From PWQG01 sp051747985 (GTDB lineage: Bacteria; Pseudomonadota; Gammaproteobacteria; Pseudomonadales; Pseudohongiellaceae), in the NCBI GenBank assembly GCA_051747985.1, contig JBNJGU010000129.1, forward strand, positions 1-8,472: a stretch of DNA of 8,472 bases. The letters run 5' to 3'. The position numbers and the translations under genes were made by a program. The notes beneath the pieces were generated by a model, which made no database searches, was not told where the DNA came from, and was given only the letters and a program-made list of their open reading frames with translations. Shown one piece after another: positions 5,846 to 8,472 of this stretch (positions are counted from its first letter, which is position 1; each line of letters begins with the position of its first letter).

Positions 5846-5922
5846 GGACCGGTAGTTCAGCTGGTTAGAATGCCGGCCTGTCACGCCGGAGGTCGCGGGT
5901 TCGAGTCCCGTCCGGTCCGCCA
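5846..5922 (+). tRNA. tRNA-Asp (anticodon GUC)
   Basis: The 77-base gene is close to E. coli tRNA-Asp. The acceptor stem GGACCGG pairs with CCGGTCC, and the anticodon stem GCCGG? region is closed around loop CTGTCAC, with anticodon GTC in the CCTGTCACG context. The T arm is GCGGG/CCCGT-like with loop TTCGAGT. The discriminator is G and CCA is encoded at 5920-5922. The GUC anticodon has G34, the base that the queuosine pathway (QueD, encoded nearby on the other strand) ultimately modifies in tRNA-Asp. That adjacency is probably coincidental. An intrinsic terminator follows 12 bases later. Confidence 0.97.
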
Positions 5923-5934
5923 TTATTTCTCCTG

Positions 5935-5962
5935 AAAAGCCCTCGTCCGCGAGGGCTTTTTT
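5935..5962 (+). terminator. Rho-independent terminator of the tRNA unit
   Basis: AAAAGCCCTCG (5935-5945) pairs with CGAGGGCTTTT (5950-5960) around the four-base loop TCCG, and a run of six T (5957-5962) follows the GC-rich stem. It sits 12 bases after tRNA-Asp. The A run on the other side would allow it to work on the minus strand as well, although no minus-strand gene ends here. Confidence 0.93.
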
Positions 5963-5989
5963 CGTTCCGCCCACCTCGTGAGTCACTAC

Positions 5990-6017
5990 CTGTCGTGTCG
6001 GTATAGTCTGCTATACT
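5990..6017 (+). promoter_or_regulatory. Probable promoter of the outer-membrane protein/exporter pair, with a palindrome over the -10
   Basis: The -10 box TATACT (6012-6017) is strong, while the -35 candidate CTGTCG (5990-5995), 16 bp upstream, is weak (three of six). The -10 is contained in a perfect inverted repeat GTATAG-TCTG-CTATAC (6001-6016). The weak -35 and the overlapping palindrome suggest a regulated promoter. The transcript would carry a leader of about 42 bases before the ATG at 6067. Confidence 0.45.
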
Positions 6018-6066
6018 CGGTGCACACCAATCAGGGACCATTGCCTGTTCAAGGGGAGAGAATCCA

Positions 6067-6690
6067 ATGAGCGTAATGAGCGTAGGGAAAAACATCGTCC
6101 GGTTTGGCGTCGTGCTGACATTTGTTGTAGGTGGCGCTGCAGCCGGTCTGTCGAGTCAGGCGGCGGCTGAGGCCTCGGACTACAATTATCTGCAGGCCGC
6201 CTATATCAATGGTGATGTGCTGGACGAAGACGTGGATGGTTGGCAGCTGGACGGCAGCTTCAGGCTGGGACGATCGCTTTTCGTGGCCGGACGCTATTCT
6301 GAGATGAGTCTGGATCAGAATGGATCAGAGCGTCTGGATAACGATACAGGCAGTATCAGCCTTGGCTATATCTTTGGTGCCAACGAAACGGCTTCTGTCT
6401 ACGGCACCGTTGGGGCTCGCAAAGAAAAATTCCGGTACAGGACCGAGATGTCATCATCGAGCCTGTCGGAGGAAGGGTACGAGCTGGGCCTGGGTGCCCG
6501 CATCAATCTCTCTCGTGAAGCCGAGCTCAAGGTCGCAGTCCACTACGTGGATCTGGGAAATAATCTCGAGATGACGGTCCCATCCGCCGAGCTGGTCTAC
6601 AGTTTTACGCCCGACCTGGCCGGCGTGGTCAATTATGAAGAGGAAGACGACTTCAGCAAGGTCGGTCTCGGTGTGCGCTTCCACTTCTGA
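6067..6690 (+). CDS. Small outer-membrane beta-barrel protein, ligand unknown
   Basis: The 207-residue product begins with a signal peptide (hydrophobic FGVVLTFVVGGAAAG at 13-27, likely cleavage after the AAA at 32-34). The remainder is built of short alternating polar/hydrophobic segments with aromatic ends (YNYLQAAYI, GWQLDGSFRLG, LFVAGRYSEM, TGSISLGYIFG, ASVYGTVGAR, GYELGLGARI, ELKVAVHYVDLG, SAELVYSF, AGVVNYEE, SKVGLGVRFHF) and ends in Phe. That is the beta-signal pattern read by the BAM machinery. A mature size of about 173 residues fits an eight- to ten-strand barrel of the OmpA/OmpX-like superfamily. I do not recognise a specific subfamily. Predicted loops and turns are acidic (DEDVDG, NYEEEDDF). 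ATG 6067 has AAGGGGAG (6051-6058) eight bases upstream. Its TGA shares one base with the start of the GDT1-family exporter gene. Confidence 0.72.
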   Translation: MSVMSVGKNIVRFGVVLTFVVGGAAAGLSSQAAAEASDYNYLQAAYINGDVLDEDVDGWQLDGSFRLGRSLFVAGRYSEMSLDQNGSERLDNDTGSISLGYIFGANETASVYGTVGARKEKFRYRTEMSSSSLSEEGYELGLGARINLSREAELKVAVHYVDLGNNLEMTVPSAELVYSFTPDLAGVVNYEEEDDFSKVGLGVRFHF

Positions 6691-7274
6691 TGGAGGTGCT
6701 GGAGCCGCTTGGCGTATCCGCCGGCGTGGTCGGGCTGGCCGAGGTGGGAGACAAGAGCCTGTTTCTGGGTATCCTGCTGACGCTGCGGTATCGACGACCC
6801 TGGTCCGTATTCTGGGGGTTGGTCGTGGGTATGACGGCCAATCTCGCCATTGCCGCCCTGCTCGGAGCCGCGCTCGGCAGCTGGCTGAGCGGTGACTGGC
6901 TGTCCTGGGTGCTGGGTGTCGCCTTCATTGCCATGGCGGTATGGGCGCTGATACCAGAGCATGACCACGATGAGCTGGAGACACCCGGCCACTCGCGACA
7001 AAGTGTGTTCGTGACCGCGGTGATCGGCTATTTTCTGCTGGAGATGGCTGACAAGACCCAGGTGGCCACATTGGCGTTGGCCGCCAACTATGATTCAGTG
7101 TGGCCGGTGTTGGCAGGCGCGGTGATCGGAGTGGTCGCGGTGAACGCGCCGGCGATCTGGTTGGGGCAGCAATTTGCGGGGCGGTTGCCTCTGCAGACAC
7201 TGCGGGTCAGTGCGGCCGCGTTGTTCGGTCTGCTTGGCCTGTGGATGCTGATCGATGTGATGATTGCGGGTTGA
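6690..7274 (+). CDS. TMEM165/GDT1 (UPF0016) family cation exporter, probably for manganese
   Basis: UPF0016/GDT1 proteins are inner-membrane transporters of Mn2+ (and Ca2+ in eukaryotes). Bacterial members such as Vibrio MneA export manganese. The 194-residue product is two inverted three-helix repeats, each carrying the hallmark motif: AEVGDKS at 17-23 and LEMADKT at 117-123, whose acidic residues bind the cation. Between them lies a cytoplasmic or periplasmic loop rich in His and acid (PEHDHDELETPGH, 89-101) that could contact metal. Length is normal for the family (about 190-210). The ATG at 6690 overlaps the barrel-protein stop as TGATG, so translation is probably coupled. GGAGG lies just inside the gene at 6692-6696, so a slightly later start is possible. 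I see no manganese riboswitch directly before it. Metal specificity is inferred from the family only. Confidence 0.87.
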   Translation: MEVLEPLGVSAGVVGLAEVGDKSLFLGILLTLRYRRPWSVFWGLVVGMTANLAIAALLGAALGSWLSGDWLSWVLGVAFIAMAVWALIPEHDHDELETPGHSRQSVFVTAVIGYFLLEMADKTQVATLALAANYDSVWPVLAGAVIGVVAVNAPAIWLGQQFAGRLPLQTLRVSAAALFGLLGLWMLIDVMIAG

Positions 7275-7277
7275 GTG

Positions 7278-7300
7278 TCACCCCGCGCGCGGCGGGGTGA
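7278..7300. other. Strong GC hairpin between convergent genes, without a T run
   Basis: TCACCCCGC (7278-7286) and GCGGGGTGA (7292-7300) form a perfect 9-bp stem with a 5-base loop, 3 bases after the exporter stop and 24 bases from the sodB stop. Neither side has a T run in the right place, so it is not a canonical intrinsic terminator. It could protect 3' ends of both transcripts or assist Rho-dependent ending. Confidence 0.5.
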
Positions 7301-7324
7301 GGGAAACCATCATGACGACGGTGT

Positions 7325-7918
7325 TCAGGCTCCGGCCAGATTCTTGTTGGCAAAGTCCCAGTTGATCAGGTGATCAACAAAGGCACTCAGAAAATCCGGG
7401 CGACGGTTCTGGTAATCCAGGTAGTAGGCATGTTCCCAGACGTCGCAGACGAGCAGAGGCGTGGCGCCATCCGTCAGCGGGGTGTTGGCATTCGCCGTCT
7501 TGACCACTTTCAGTGTGCCGCCATCGGCAACCAGCCAGACCCAGCCGCTGCCGAACTGCGTGGCGCCGCCATCGATGAACTGCTTTCTGAATTCATCGAA
7601 GCCACCAAAGTCTTTCTTGATCCGCTCGGCCACATCGCCTGTAGGTTCTCCACCACCATTCGGTGACATGCTCTTCCAGAAAAAGTCGTGGTTGTAATGC
7701 TGCGCGACGTTGTTGAACAGTGGACCGCCTTTCTGCGCGCAGGCGTTTACCAGGTCTTCCAGGTTGTCGGCATCCACGCCGGCGTCGGCCAACAGTTCGT
7801 TACCCTTGTTGACGTAGGTATTATGGTGTTTGCCGTGGTGAAAGCTGAACGTCTGCGCGGAGATGTGAGGCTCCAGCGCATCCGCCGCATAGGGAAGATC
7901 GGGTAGTTCGAGTTTCAT
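7325..7918 (-). CDS. sodB: Superoxide dismutase, iron type
   Basis: This cytoplasmic enzyme dismutates superoxide to hydrogen peroxide and oxygen. The 197-residue length is normal (E. coli SodB 193). Metal ligands are His27 (SFHHGKHH), His77 (YNHDFFW), Asp159 and His163 (DVWEHAYYLDY, the Fe/Mn SOD signature). Gateway Tyr35 is present, and Gln73 in FNNVAQ occupies the position that favours iron over manganese in SodB. The sequence follows E. coli SodB throughout (GGEPTGDVAERI, FGSGWVWLV, NANTPLTDGATPLL). The ATG at 7918 is preceded on its strand by GAGGCG, about six bases away. A promoter is visible upstream and the gene is divergent from the membrane-protein gene at 8083. No clear Fur box was found by eye. 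Confidence 0.96.
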   Translation of the reverse strand: MKLELPDLPYAADALEPHISAQTFSFHHGKHHNTYVNKGNELLADAGVDADNLEDLVNACAQKGGPLFNNVAQHYNHDFFWKSMSPNGGGEPTGDVAERIKKDFGGFDEFRKQFIDGGATQFGSGWVWLVADGGTLKVVKTANANTPLTDGATPLLVCDVWEHAYYLDYQNRRPDFLSAFVDHLINWDFANKNLAGA

Positions 7919-7956
7919 AATTCGCCTCGTTTGATGGCCTTGAAAATGACGCTGTC

Positions 7957-7985
7957 AGGATAGACTACAATGTGTTGTCATTCAA
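7957..7985 (-). promoter_or_regulatory. Probable sodB promoter
   Basis: Read on the minus strand, TTGAAT (7985-7980) and TATCCT (7962-7957) are separated by 17 bp, each matching the consensus at four of six positions. Within the spacer is a short inverted repeat ACAA-TGTG-TTGT (7967-7978) that could be an operator half-site pair or chance. The leader before the sodB ATG would be about 32 bases. Confidence 0.5.
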
Positions 7986-8006
7986 GATTGTACGGCAGCG
8001 CCCGCT

Positions 8007-8036
8007 TTGCGAACGGTGGCTGTATGCGTCTACAAT
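8007..8036 (+). promoter_or_regulatory. Possible promoter of the membrane coiled-coil gene
   Basis: TTGCGA (8007-8012, four of six) and TACAAT (8031-8036, five of six) are 18 bp apart, 46 bp upstream of the ATG at 8083. It is divergent from the sodB promoter, with the two -35 boxes about 21 bp apart. Confidence 0.45.
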
Positions 8037-8082
8037 AAACACTGGTTTCCAGCCATCACAGAACCGATAGAGGCCCCGCGCC

Positions 8083-8472
8083 ATGAGCAAGCCCAGAGAT
8101 CGCTCCAGCCACACTTCGCGTGACAACGATGATTTCGATGATATCCCGCCCATGGTACCGGCCAGGGACGAGGTCATGTCCCGGCAGCGGGAGCGGGGGC
8201 AGCCGGACCTGGTCAATCATGGCCAATACACGGAGAAAAAAGTGGTGGGCAGCTGGCCCATGCGTATCGGTCTTGCCGTGGTCGCCCTGGGCCTGATCGG
8301 AGGCGGCGTGCTGGCCTATCAGGCGCAGCAGGAGAATCTGTCGCGGATGGAGCAGGCACAGAACCGTATCGCGGATCTGGAGAATCGTCTGGCCTCGGTG
8401 GGCGACACCAGTGAAGAAACGTCCGAGAATATTTTCGAGCGACTGGATTTCAATTTCTCCGAGATCGACAAA
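8083..8472 (+). CDS. Single-pass membrane protein with coiled coil, 3' end beyond the window
   Basis: An open frame starts at ATG 8083, preceded by AGAGG (8069-8073) nine bases upstream, and runs without a stop to the window edge (130 codons seen). The product begins MSKPRDRSSHTSRDNDDFDD. About 60 charged, probably disordered residues, rich first in Asp and then in Arg/Gln/Glu, precede one transmembrane helix at about 61-79 (RIGLAVVALGLIGGGVLAY). A polar heptad-like segment follows (QQENLSRMEQAQNRIADLENRLASV, 82-106), typical of a short coiled coil, and then acidic sequence (DTSEETSENIFERLDFNFSEID). The absence of a signal peptide and the basic flank predict a cytoplasmic N-terminus and a periplasmic coiled coil (positive-inside rule). 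I do not recognise the family. A cell-envelope or division scaffold is one guess, with no motif to prove it. Confidence 0.8.
   Translation, partial: MSKPRDRSSHTSRDNDDFDDIPPMVPARDEVMSRQRERGQPDLVNHGQYTEKKVVGSWPMRIGLAVVALGLIGGGVLAYQAQQENLSRMEQAQNRIADLENRLASVGDTSEETSENIFERLDFNFSEIDK

Noticed and set aside
5674..5962. tRNA genes as an integration site for a mobile element
   Set aside because: No integrase, no repeated tRNA 3' end downstream, and an ordinary terminator follows. Nothing suggests an island boundary within the window.
5660..5986. Minus-strand open frame (108 codons) across both tRNA genes containing TGLEPATSGVTGRHSNQLNY-like and RDLNPRHSPCKGDALPTELS-like stretches
   Set aside because: These are the well-known spurious peptides produced by reading tRNA genes in antisense. 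They mark tRNA sequence, not a protein. The plus-strand frame at 5717-5935 (QLVRMPACHAGGRGFESRP) is the same kind of artefact.
6640..6690. Manganese (yybP-ykoY) riboswitch before the GDT1-family gene
   Set aside because: The gene starts inside the stop codon of the preceding gene, leaving no untranslated leader for an aptamer.
1..8472. CRISPR array, insertion sequence, toxin-antitoxin or phage-defence system
   Set aside because: No spaced direct repeats, transposase, integrase, nuclease or toxin-like small gene pair is visible on either strand. All long stretches are accounted for by the genes listed.

Overview
The window looks like chromosomal DNA from a gammaproteobacterium. GC content is high, the tRNA genes encode their own CCA ends, promoters are sigma70-like, and the proteins (Fe-type SodB, QueD, modABC, a barrel protein ending in Phe) fit a free-living Gram-negative. 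I cannot fix the genus. Genes are packed tightly, with several stop/start overlaps and no sign of insertion sequences, phage genes or CRISPR.

Layout. (1) 1-1258: the 3' part of an FtsH-type AAA+ zinc protease, overlapping by a GTGA junction (2) 1255-1632, a short ModE-like winged-helix regulator that lacks the molybdate-sensing half. (3) A 139-bp gap holds a good promoter whose spacer and -10 coincide with a ModE-like operator, followed by modA (1772-2605), modB (2609-3280) and modC (3277-4371), a complete molybdate ABC importer. (4) On the minus strand, queD (5127-5483) is followed after 2 bp by a secreted or membrane-anchored DUF3750 protein (4375-5124), which converges on modC with only 3 bp between stops. 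(5) A tRNA pair, Val(UAC) at 5674-5749 and Asp(GUC) at 5846-5922, is driven by a strong promoter and closed by a strong intrinsic terminator (5935-5962). (6) A small outer-membrane beta-barrel protein (6067-6690) overlaps by one base a TMEM165/GDT1-family (UPF0016) cation exporter (6690-7274). (7) sodB lies on the minus strand (7325-7918), and (8) a divergent gene (8083 to the window end) encodes a single-pass membrane protein with a coiled coil.

How the genes may work together. The best-supported unit is molybdate uptake: ModA binds the oxyanion in the periplasm, ModB forms the channel, ModC drives transport, and the adjacent ModE-like protein probably controls the modA promoter. Joining an FtsH-type protease to the regulator gene is the least expected linkage. 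The GDT1-family exporter next to an iron superoxide dismutase suggests a metal/oxidative-stress neighbourhood, but that is only proximity. No feature is clearly a new system. The strongest leads are the protease-ModE pair, the sensorless ModE with its operator, and the HTW...NSNTF residue pattern of the DUF3750 protein.
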